NCBI GenBank assembly: GCA_003427395.1
Contig: BFEA01000735.1
Span: forward strand, 5,837 to 63,496
Direction: 5' to 3'
Source of the DNA: Chara braunii
Taxonomy: Eukaryota; Streptophyta; Charophyceae; Charales; Characeae
Length of the DNA stretch: 57,660 nucleotides
Of the stretch, positions 41,511 to 50,570 are shown piece after piece. How positions within the stretch are numbered: position 1 is the first letter of the stretch; each line of letters starts with the position of its first letter. The position numbers and the translations under genes are program-made. A model generated the notes under the pieces. The model had not been told where the DNA came from and did not search any database. It saw only the letters and a list, made by a program, of their open reading frames with translations.

Positions 41511-42330
41511 GAGTCTGGTCATTCGTCTTAGAAACAATGTCAACTCTTTGTCTTAGTTATACACGAACAGGTTGGACAACTGCTTCTCTCTTCCTTGGGC
41601 GTATGACTAAGTCATTCGTCTTAGAAACAATGCTTAGTCGCCCTGAACTGTTTAAATAGCCAAGTTATATATATCTTTCTGAACTTAATCTTCGCTAGTG
41701 AGCGTAGGGCTGAGTCATTCGTCTTGGAAACAATGCTCAACCTGCCCAAGTTACCTTCAGTTATAACTCTTAGTTATACTCTCTTCTCTTGTGATAAGGC
41801 TATAGTCAGACCATTCGTCTTAGAAACAATGTCTGGCTAGCCTTGTTCTCATATAAATATATGCAGCACTATAGAGAATCATTTTCCTTTGTTCTCATTA
41901 TAGTCTTGTGGCCTCAGACTTAGACCATTCATCTTAGAAACAATGTCTAGTCCTCTAGCTTGAGCCTCCCTCAAAATAAAACAATAAAAACGAATTGAGT
42001 CATTCATCTTAGAAACAATGCTCAACCCATTTTTCTCAACACATAAAAAAAGCAGAGTACCCTGGGTCAAGACCCAGAGACTATTCAGAAACCACCCAAA
42101 ATAAACATCGACCAGACCATTCATCTTAGAAACAATGTCTGATCCTTAAAGTCAAGCAAACAATACCCCTCAGAAATAAGTAGCCAGGTCATTCATCTTA
42201 TAAACAATGTCTGGCACAATTAAAGAAACACAGCAACCAAGTCATTCGTCTTGGAAACAATGTTTGGTTCTTCAGAAAACAGAGCAAAGCACAGCAGTCA
42301 GGCCATTCATCTTAGAAACAAGATCTGACC
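41511..42330. repeat. Array of ten hairpins with a nearly constant 20-nt centre
   Basis: CATTCRTCTTAGAAACAATG or a near copy occurs at 41520, 41613, 41716, 41812, 41926, 42001, 42118, 42190, 42243 and 42304 (spacing 53-117). CATT and AATG pair around a 12-nt loop. One unpaired base (T or C) follows on the 5' side. The outer arms then pair although their sequences differ: ACTAAG/CTTAGT, TTGAG/CTCAA, TAGTCAGAC/GTCTGGCTA, GCCAGG/TCTGGC, ACCAAG/TTTGGT. No open reading frame spans the array. Confidence 0.9.
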
Positions 42331-43849
42331 CTATAAGACCCGTTCAATCGCAAGCAAAACTGCCTTCCTCCCAGACTTCCCTCCGATGCACCCCTTGTGA
42401 CAATCTGCTTTCAGGCAATCAAGGAAACTGAAACTGCCATTATATATGCATCCCGTTAGTCAGTCTGATTTGTGTCCTGAAAGCCAATCCAGAAATCAAG
42501 TTAGTGTTGCATACAGCCCAATCAACCAATACGTGGGGAGGTGTATAGGTAGGGGTTATACTGAGTTTATAAGGGAAAACAATGGTTACCTCTGAGTTCC
42601 CTGCCTCCAGAACTCCTCTTGGGTTCCGGCAGGGCTTCTGCAATCGATGGGTTGACTCCCCACAGAGTCTTGACGCGGACCTACGGGTTGCAATCCCGCC
42701 TGCCGCCTTCCTCTCAGAACCAATAGACTAGACTTAGAGTAAGGAAGGGCAAAAGGAGAAAATTAGAGTCTCTCAGATCCAAGGGTGGTGCACTCAGACT
42801 CGCGTGAGAGGGCCTTCAAATCGTCAGCGCCTGAGGGCCCCGCAATGGTGGCCAAACACGCAGCGGCTTGGCCAATCTAAGGTCAAACCGTCGATACCAA
42901 CCCCCTGATGATCTTCCGGTTTGCAGCACCACCTCCCTTGCAGCTCACCCACTCTCCCTCTTTGTCGTAGTCTTATGCGCAGGTACGCGCCCGCTTCCGC
43001 AGCCCAGCTATGGCAGGCCTCCCTCGCTACGACGCTCCTTCGCCTCGGCGCCCTGCGACTCGTGGGAAGGCGGGCACCGGCTCTCAAACTAGTGCAATCA
43101 GACTCAGTCTCCCACTCGCTCCTCGTGTTTGCGAACATGTGGTGTGTTAACCGGGACTTTCAAAAACATGGCCGCCTGGAACACCGTTCCCATACAAACC
43201 CCCGCTAGATGGCCGCAGGGCACCGCACTCAGCCCCCAGCCCAGCACTATACTTAACTCGTTGTTCGGGCAGGCACACTCACATGCCGGGGATCACACTG
43301 GATACCCCCTATGCTGCACGCTGCACACATACGCCCCGCGCCCTTCCTGCGGCTACGGCAGCAATGGCTGCCGCTGCTTTCCTGGTATGGCAAAGCTCTA
43401 CTCCACGCCCCCCTTGACCTCGGGGCTTTTGCAGACTCCCGTCACCTTAATTCGTTGTAACAGCCCTCCCGCCTTACACCCCGGCTTGGCCTCGGGCCGC
43501 TCTCTCCTTCGGCTCTGGGTGCCCGCAGTCCCATCTAGTACGTGCTTGGTTGAACCAAGCCTCACTGGGACCGTCCCCGCTGGCCGCATGGGGGTGTGTC
43601 GTTGACCCACACAGACAAACCTCGCGACCCTGCCCGGTAAGTGGGGGCCCTTAGTCGGAACGGAAAAAAAAAAAGAACGCAAAAAAAAAAGCACAAAGGA
43701 GAAAAAAAACGAGGATGTATCTTCCATCAGAATACGGAATAATACATCGCCCCGCTCCCTTATGACTGCCACGCACTCCCACCCTTCTCCTATGCCAAAC
43801 CTGCTAACTCTCCTCTCATACTAACGACATAGCTTGACTCGCCCAGCCT
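42331..43849. other. No gene seen
   Basis: C-rich sequence in the middle of the insertion. Several frames on both strands (for example 43129-43605 plus, 43398-43772 minus) overlap each other and show no family resemblance. Confidence 0.4.
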
Positions 43850-44830
43850 TAGATTCCCCTCTGCGAATCCTCCCTTGCCCGATTCGGCTCAGAAACGGAC
43901 TCCGTACGTCCTCTCCCTCCCTTCTCTGCCATATCTTCACACAGTCCTTTCTCTACTAATTTTTAATTCTACTAACCTACCGCCCCTTCCAACTGCAATT
44001 TCAGGGTCGCCAGCCCCTAAGCCTTAGTTTAGTATTTTACCCCACTTGATTCTACTAAGAATCGTGTGAGATCTACTCCTTTCTAAATCTCACCTTCCCG
44101 GCCATCGCTCCGACTCAGCGCACATAATCTTCACTCTAACTCCTAACTTACTAATATAACACCAAAACTGACCTCAGATTCGAGGTCGCCCATCCCCAAA
44201 ACCCCAAATTCGTAACTTTCTCTGTCTAAATCCGTCCGCTAACGAGTACAAAACACTCGTTTCCCCTTCTTCTGCTCCTCTCCCGCCATCTCCAACCCAG
44301 TCGCGCGTGCACCTGGCCCCCTTTTTCGTCCAGATTCACTTCCTATTCTAACTCCAAATCTACTAACTTCCTTCCAAATCCATCTCCACTACTCACTTCG
44401 CCCTACCTATAAACCCATATTTACTACCTTTTCCCCGAGCGATCATGTCGAAAATCAACTAATATTCTCGACTTCTCACTCCTTCTTCCCCATAGCCCGC
44501 GGAGCTTATTTCTCTACTAACTCTAATTTCACTAACTCTCTTCCCGAACTGACCTCGCTACTGCGTCCGTGATGGCTGAAAACCCCAGAATGGCATCCAA
44601 CTCCGTTCGATTCCCCAAAGAATCGAGCGAGGTACCGTTGCCTCCCTTTCTCCCATAGCTAAGCCCCCGCCACCTCTAGGCACAACCTCTTCCATCTCGC
44701 TCCCATTCTAATCAACTAATCCCACAACTAACTATACTATCGGAATCGCCTAGCCCCTAAATCCTTATTTCGACCTTTACCTCGCCCGATTCCGTTAAGG
44801 AATGGGCGAACTATGCCTTTTCCTCCCTCA
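43850..44830. repeat. Degenerate tandem repeat carrying GATTC/GAATC hairpins
   Basis: Loose units of roughly 190-300 bp contain GCCCCTAA or a similar block, then a palindrome. Palindromes: GATTC/GAATC at 44048-44063, AACGAGT/ACTCGTT at 44241-44261, CGTTCGATTC/GAATCGAGCG at 44604-44629, TCGCCC-g-ATTCC/GGAATGGGCGA at 44782-44809. Arms differ between units but pairing persists. Confidence 0.55.
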
Positions 44831-46712
44831 CCATGACCGTCACCTTCACCCCTATCCGAATGCACTTCGTACTCACCCCCATCCAGGTTCACTCACATTC
44901 ACCTCGCTATTGCCCCACCGCGCTAGCGCTAGCTCTGGCTGTCCTGCGCACTCGCCCGTCTATTACGACGTAATGTCGCCCGCTGCGCTATCACGTCGCC
45001 CTGTGCTCACCACCTAGAGATAGGCCATTGCCCGTAGATGTACCCTGGCGCAAAAAGGTGCCCAGGTACTCCTGCCCCCTTGTTGCCTGTGCCCGACCTC
45101 CGCTCGTCCGCCATCCGGTATTTGTAACTCCCCTTCCACACTACTCAGCAGCGGCGGGCCCCGCCGCTTCGCTCGGCAGCTCAGGCCGCCCTGAGGGGAA
45201 CTTCGGAGGGTACCAGCTATTAGACGGTTCGATTAGTCTTTCCCCTCTATACCCAAGTCCGACGAACGATATGCACGTCAGTATCGTCTTCCCCCCTCCA
45301 CAAGGAGCCTCCCCCGCTCAGCTCAAGTCGAGCAAACCACCCTTCGGGTCCCCAATCGGCAACCCCTACACAGATTGCCCATAGTCGGGGCGCGACCCCT
45401 GCTACAGACCCCATAGCAGGACCCCTGTCGGCGCGGATATGCCCAACCTCTCCGCCGTCGACGACGGGGACGGACGGTGCCCCTGCGGAAGAGGTTTCGT
45501 CATCCAAGTCCTCCCCTCCGTAAGTCCATCAAAAAAACTCAGTCCCAACCCCACCGGCTGACCCTTGGCCGGTACCGCGCACCTACTACACCAGGCGTTA
45601 CACCTGCTGGTGACTGCACTCCCCGCATGTTCCCTCGGTGGAGGTTTGAGCACGGGTGTGGCTGCTATGGGGTTTCCCGCAGTACTGAAAAGGGGTAACC
45701 TCGGCGCTGCTACGGAACCAGTTTGTAATTGCACTTCTGTCAATCCCGCAAATACAATCCATCCCACGCGACCTCACCTGACCCGACACGTAGGTCATAT
45801 ACATTCAGCATTACCGGCCCTCCGGCCTCACGGGCAACTGCAACTCAAACTTTGACCGCGCCGTAGCTTCCCTTGCTGCGGCGAGGTGGCGGATTCTTGC
45901 CAGCAACCGGAACCCGCGGACCCGTCGGGTGGGGCACGCACTCAAGGCCCCCGACCGCGGTGACGATCATTAAGCCCGGCGTCGCATCCAGGTCAGCGGC
46001 GCGCCGGAGTGCCCAAAAAACTAAGTAAAAATACAACACTAAAATGAAATGTTTAGAAAACGCCACCACCGGTCGGACGCTGCTGACGACAGACCCAACG
46101 GGGATAACCCCCCGCCCTCATGCCACTGACAGCAAAACCAAGGGGGATAGCCCCGCAAGGCCCTCAACCCCTCGGTGATTTCGTGCCACTCTGATATTCC
46201 CGCGTTGTCGCCGCTCGTCCTCGATCCCTGAATCTCCCCGACAAAAGTCCGACACCACAAATGAATGGCGCTAGGCCCAAGTCTGCGTCTAGCTCTGGCG
46301 GACGCCTGAATAAACGGGTATTGCGTGACGCGCCAAACTCCTGAAACGCCTTCAGAAGTCACATTGTCGTCGATGTCGTCCTCCGCACGTACGCACAAGT
46401 CACCAGCAAGCACGCCAAGCAAAGAGAATTTTTTTTTTTATAATCCTAGCTTAATCAGACGATAAGTAACCAGTAGAAAAAGGTTCCGGACGGCGATCAC
46501 GCCGACCCTTCGGTCCTTAACAAGATAAAAAAAATCACGCGCGCCTTAAACTCGCGCGCCCACTCACTCTCTGCTTCTAGACATTCTAGTCAAACTTCCA
46601 GTCGATAGACTGCTACAACTCACGTAGTCTGCTCAAAATTCCAACTCAAACTTAATCTCTATCACTTGCAAAAAACAGGGCGGATACCCTTGTAAGGGTA
46701 TTCGCGCCGACA
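44831..46712. other. Right part of insertion, with an internal TGTCGG terminus
   Basis: TGTCGGCGCGGATA at 45426 is the inverse, with one mismatch, of the last 14 bases of the insertion (TATTCGCGCCGACA). 45426-46712 may therefore be a smaller element with its own inverted ends, or a remnant of the parent's other end. A perfect hairpin ATACCCTTGTAAGGGTAT lies at about 46684-46701, close to the right end. Confidence 0.45.
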
Positions 46713-47340
46713 ACGTGAGTCACGACAGCATCTTGATGACATCATCAATAAGGCTAAGTCTGATTTGACTCCTGGCACTGCGGAGTCTATCAGGCGCTAT
46801 ATAGCTAACGTGGAAAGGGTACGGGCGAACTTGTTCAAGGCTCAAAAGACCATGATTGAACAAGCTAATCCCCACCGACGTCCTTCCCCCATTCGTACTG
46901 GCGATTACGTCTGGGTAGTCAGTTCAGAGTTGTCGAGGGAAGAGGATATCTCTCCCAAGCTGTTGCCACGATACCTGGGTCCGTGGCAGGTGTTAGATAC
47001 AGTGGGCTCCGATCCTTTCGGCCCGTCGTACGTTATCGACGTCCCACTGCACCTACAGACCTATCTGGTCTTCCATGCATCCAAGCTGCTTCCCTTCATT
47101 CCAACTGATGCATTCCCAGACCGGCCCCCTCAGTTTGGTCCACCGATCCCTGACAAGGGCTACGACGTGGAGTCCATCGAGGATGTGGGGCACTGACCCC
47201 GACCGACAATATCTTGTGAAGTTCTATTTCCAGCATCATACCGAGGACAGGTGGTTCACCAGGAAAGAACTTCTCAAGACAGCAAAGTTTGGAGTACTTT
47301 GTTACGAGGCGGCTCAGAAAGGGAACCTTCCTTGCCGATC
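46713..47340 (+). pseudogene. pol: Gypsy integrase C-terminus with chromodomain-like end
   Basis: Continues the integrase after the insertion: HLDDIINKAKSDLTP, RANLFKAQKTMIEQANPHRR, then the GPY/F-like part LLPRYLGPWQVLDTVG, then SYVIDVPLHLQTYLVFHASK. After a stop (about 47194) a second frame gives YLVKFYFQHHTEDRWFTRKE, which resembles a chromodomain (YLVKW.GY....TWE). Chromodomains steer integration to modified histones in chromoviruses. Two frames are needed, so the copy is broken. Confidence 0.75.
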
Positions 47341-47392
47341 TCCTCGTCTGCACCCTTAGCTCGGAGGTCCTCGCTCCCCGGGAGGGTAAGCC

Positions 47393-48516
47393 TGCAATAA
47401 CTTGCTGATTTCTGCTGCCGAGGTCTGACTACGAGGTTGTATAGTTGTGTCTTAGGGTCAGATTCGGTAATTTCGTTTGTGTCAGGGACTAACCGCTGGT
47501 CCAGTCCTGAGGGAAATTCGTGAGGGATATATCTGCAATTTACACGAAAATTTTAGGCCCGGAGTTCCCTTAGCCCGTTACGGCCCTTAGCAGACCCGGA
47601 CTATCACTAGGACAGCAGGCCCATCTGGGCCTTGGGCTGTAGAGACGGTCTAGACGTCGTATAGCCGGGTAGGGCCCAGGCCGAGCAGGCCAAACTGATG
47701 TGGTACCGGTCCAATAGGTCTAGGTCTAGAGTAGGCTAGTCTATTAATAGGACTGAGCCTGTAGTTTAGGGACTTTTGGCTTTTCATTTTCACAATGCAG
47801 CGTTGTGAGCCAAGTAAGTTGGTGGTGGTGATTGTCTACAGGCGGCATCCTAAGACCCTCGCCGTGGACGGCAGTCGTAGCAAGCCTTCTGGAGGTTGCC
47901 ATAGCTGGGGCATCCACAACGCATCTCCCCCTGGGGGTATCTGCGTCTGGTTGGGCTAGACCGAGGCTCTTCACTGGGTACTCGTGGGTGGACCACTGCC
48001 GCCCATCTCGCATCTGGAGATATTAAGGTTGTGTCAATGGTGCGGCAGCCATAGGTGCTTGTTTCCTCGTCAGAGTTGTTCATCGGCACTGAAGACTTCA
48101 TCCCGGGACCTGTTCCTCATCTGGGCGGTTGGCGCTGGCCTCTGGGAGGCCTTCTTAGTGTTGTGCTACTAACTGGGTGTAGGGTAGAGAGTAGAGTGTG
48201 GACTTCTGAGGGTGGCAAGATACTGAAACAAACTTTGAAATGATAATTGGTTCGAGTTGGCTCATCATGAGTGTAAATCCTATTGTTATCCTCGCAGGTG
48301 TCTTCTTGTGATTGGTTGTTGGGAGTATTATCAAAGAGTGAGAAATACTATGTGAATCTCCCTATCTGTGCATGGTTGTGTTTCACTGCTTACTTTGATC
48401 TGTGTGCAGTTTGAACTCTGTCTCCTCTCCCCCTCGTCTTATGCATGTATGGTTGTGTATGAGATTGTTTGTGTGTGAGTGGCGGTGAAAATCGTCAAAC
48501 AACCAAGTTCATAACA
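47393..48516 (+). repeat. Gypsy 3' LTR
   Basis: 1124 bp. A purine-rich GGGAGGGTAAG just upstream is a candidate polypurine tract. It carries a 30-bp segment (about 47860-47889) that the 5' LTR lacks. The flank after CA is ATGG, matching the 5' flank. Confidence 0.9.
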
Positions 48517-48765
48517 ATGGTTCCATCCTGAGGTGACTCCCCCTGGGTCGTTGCTGTCTCTCTGACCTCCCAATGGATGAGTACTACGAGCACCTTCTGA
48601 GGCCTGGCCACCACCTTCTACTACACCCTGGACCTTTATTTATACTACCTGATTCTGTTACGAGAAGTTGCATCCGGTTTCCAACAGGTGTTGCTCCCCA
48701 CCAATAGACTGGAGCTGAGGACAAGGGTGTACTACTAGAGGATGATGTATCAAAAAAAAAGAGAA
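48517..48765 (+). repeat. LINE/SINE 3' tail with A tract
   Basis: CCGGTTTCCAACAGGTGTTG, CTCCCCACCAATAGACTGGAG is the tail motif, ending in an A-rich tract (48751-48763). No clear hairpin between tail and A tract in this copy. Confidence 0.55.
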
Positions 48766-48976
48766 AACTAGGGCGCGGTCAGGGTTAGAGTTTGAAAATA
48801 CATTTCAAACGCCCGTTTTGGAGTCCAGTCCCCTCTAAAGTTTACACTGCACGCCAAACTCCTCGGCCGCATGGCTGTCTCAGGGAAGAGTTTGTAACTG
48901 CAGTCTTGTCATCCACGTCAGAAGGGTAGGCCGTTTTCCAAAAAAAAAAAAAGAAAAAAAAAAAAAAAAAGAGAAG

Positions 48977-49095
48977 ATCATGGCGCTGTATCTTTTCATG
49001 TTCTAGTGGAAGATTCACTCTAAGTCTCCACGTCTCGAAATGTGCAAAATGAGAGTGAATCTTCGCTAGAACATGGAAAGATACAGCGCCATGAT
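48977..49095. mobile_element. Foldback MITE, family M1 copy 2
   Basis: ATCATGGCGCTGTATCTTTT at 48977 pairs with its complement ending at 49095. Internal arms AGATTCACTCT and AGAGTGAATCT match M1 copy 1 and copy 3. The hairpin occupies nearly the whole element. Confidence 0.85.
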
Positions 49096-49277
49096 TTTTG
49101 TCTTTGGTGTGACGAGGATACAGGGGCCCAACGAGATACACGGGCTGACAACAACGCAGAGGCCCTAGGGGATACACGTGCTGACAACGACCCAGTTTCA
49201 ATTCTTTTTTTTTTCTCTTTTGTTTTTCCTTCTCAGAGTTCCCGACCCATGCGTGTCAGCCTTGGGGTCTCGTGGCC

Positions 49278-49420
49278 GTGCATCTTTCCATATTCTAGCG
49301 GAAGATTCACTCTCATTTTGCACATTTCGAGAGTAGTGGGCCCCCCCTCGCTCCACTACTCTCGAAATGTGCAAAACAAGAGTGAATCTTCCGCTAGAAC
49401 ATGTAAAGATACAGCGCACT
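49278..49420. mobile_element. Foldback MITE, family M1 copy 3
   Basis: GATTCACTCT, CATTTTGCACATTTCGAGAG and TAGTGG on the left are inverted on the right around a C-rich loop (about 49345). The nearly perfect 65-bp stem suggests this is the youngest copy. Confidence 0.85.
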
Positions 49421-49610
49421 GATTTTTGTCTTTTGTGCATGTCAAGAATAGTGGAGCAAGGCCCTCCTTCTTCTCTTTTTTTTTCTTTTTTTTTTTTCTT
49501 TTTTTTCCCCCCAATCTCAGCCTCGTCGCATGGCTGGCCACGGCCGCAATGCCTCGGCCACATATGAGATAAAAAGAAAAAAGAAAGAGAGTGAGCATCT
49601 CGTCGAGTGA
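49421..49610. other. T-rich spacer before the PLE
   Basis: Contains a T tract (49480-49506) and GGCCGCAATGCCTCGGCCAC near 49540-49560. A near copy of the latter, GGCCGCGATGCCTAGGCCAC, directly follows the PLE at about 55360-55379 and may be target-site sequence duplicated during PLE insertion. Confidence 0.45.
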
Positions 49611-50270
49611 CTACAATAGGGGAAAAGCCCCATGCGGGGGCCTTGTTTTGTCACTTGTCGGTCCTTTTTTGGCCCGGTTTTTATCTGTTTCTGGACCTTT
49701 AGGAAGTAGTCGAAGTAGCAGTAGAATACAGGATCTTTTCTGATAAATGTTGTGTTGAGCTTCGAACTCGGACCATCAGCGTGATAGTAAAGATTTTTGA
49801 TGAAGCGTTGACCAAAGATTTTTGGTAGGGTGTTTGGTTCCGATCGGATTTTGAACTGTCGGCGGTTTTTTTTAGGTTACCAATTGTAGGTTTCTTTTGA
49901 GTTACGGTCCTCTTTTCCGACTTGTCTTCAGCTATAGGGGCTTTACTTGAACTAGGACCTAGCTCACGTAAAATAAATCAGAGCTACTACTGCTCATTCC
50001 CTACCGACAAGATCCCTAATGAGAGCTGGTGTGGCGACGAGCCGAAACCGGTCGGATCACGCCACGGTAAACGTACTCATTTGTATTTCATGTTTTAATT
50101 TTATGAGTTACGTTCGGGAGTTATCATTGTATGTTGGGTCTCTGTCTATGGTTTCTCTTTCTCTTTCTGTATCTTGTTTTTTCTCTTCCCTTTTCTTTCT
50201 TTATGTGCTTTCGTGGTCTGACTTGAGTTACTTTGGATGGTCGCACTTTCGTGTTGCTACATCAGCATAC
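49611..50270 (+). repeat. PLE left pLTR
   Basis: Starts CTACAATAGGGGAAAAGCCC (a small GGGG/CCCC hairpin) and ends GTTGCTACATCAGCATAC. Differs from the right copy by scattered substitutions and a 13-nt segment (about 49998-50010) present only here. Confidence 0.85.
50011..50058 (+). ncRNA. Hammerhead ribozyme, left pLTR (G5 mutated)
   Basis: Helix I GATCC (50011-50015) / GGATC (50054-50058) is perfectly paired. The core reads CTAATGA (50016-50022) instead of CTGATGA, so the essential G5 is A. Helix II is GAGCTGGT/ACGAGCC with one A bulge and one mismatch. GAAA is at 50044-50047. Helix III is the palindrome ACCGGT (50047-50052), too short for a hairpin and suited to dimer formation. Predicted cleavage after C50053. 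Probably inactive through the G5 change. Confidence 0.8.
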
Positions 50271-50570
50271 TTTTATACTCGAAGTAACTGGGATAGAGGT
50301 GATACTATCACTGCGTGGCTTCGGCTTCTTATCTGCAATCTGTATCGACCACCGGAGGCATCAAGGATGGCTGCCAATGCACCTATGGCCGGAAGGGCTT
50401 GCTACAACTTTGGGCAACTCGGGCACTTTGCTCGGTTCTGCAATTTGCCGCCTCGAGGCCAAGTGTCCAATCCTAACTCAGCTATTATACCTGTCCAAGC
50501 ACCTTTGCTTTCTGCGCCTAGTCATCATGTTACGTCATATTTGGGAGGCTATTCCAGAGGAGGAGGGTGA
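50019..50570 (+). pseudogene. PLE ORF1 N-terminal zinc-knuckle segment
   Basis: Within this frame, from the ATG at about 50367 (MAANAPMAGRACY), CYNFGQLGHFARFC is a CCHC knuckle whose second Cys is Phe; the sister copy at 37085-37204 has the intact CYNCGQFGHISRFC. The upstream part of the frame runs over the hammerhead and leader and is not expected to be coding. A TGA at 50568-50570 separates the knuckle from the coiled coil in the same frame. Confidence 0.6.

Larger units (their letters stand above)
39212..46712. mobile_element. 7501-bp insertion with TGTCGG...CCGACA ends and ACGT duplication
   Basis: ACGT at 39208-39211 is repeated at 46713-46716. The inserted segment begins TGTCGGGCGC and ends GCGCCGACA. 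Removing one ACGT copy plus the segment joins the gypsy integrase in one open frame, so both boundaries are exact. TG...CA ends with a 4-bp duplication fit an LTR-type integration, but I cannot find two matching LTRs, a primer site or any retroelement ORF. No transposase either. Content: tandem repeats and hairpin arrays (listed separately), AT-rich 40200-42430, C-rich 42650-46400. Confidence 0.8.
31977..48516 (+). mobile_element. Ty3/gypsy retrotransposon, chromovirus-like, disrupted (16.5 kb)
   Basis: LTRs (31977-33069 and 47393-48516) with TGCAA...ATAACA ends and ATGG directly outside both ends (4-bp target duplication) bound the element. Inside, in order: primer site, gag, [protease and most RT missing, replaced by reversed PLE sequence], RNase H, integrase, [7.5-kb insertion], integrase C-terminus with chromodomain-like end. 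The RNase H-before-integrase order is Ty3/gypsy. Nonsense and frameshift mutations in every domain show it is dead. Confidence 0.9.

Noticed and set aside
41511-42330. CRISPR array
   Set aside because: Repeats are regularly spaced, but the flanks of each repeat pair with each other, spacers vary from about 33 to 97 nt, there are no cas genes, and the context is a eukaryotic transposon.
39212-46712. Complete LTR retrotransposon with recognisable LTRs
   Set aside because: The TG...CA ends and 4-bp duplication fit, but comparing the first and last kilobase by eye shows no direct repeat. The class is left open.
39212-46712. Helitron
   Set aside because: There is a hairpin near the right end, but no CTRR end, no A-T insertion site, and a 4-bp duplication is present, which Helitrons do not make.
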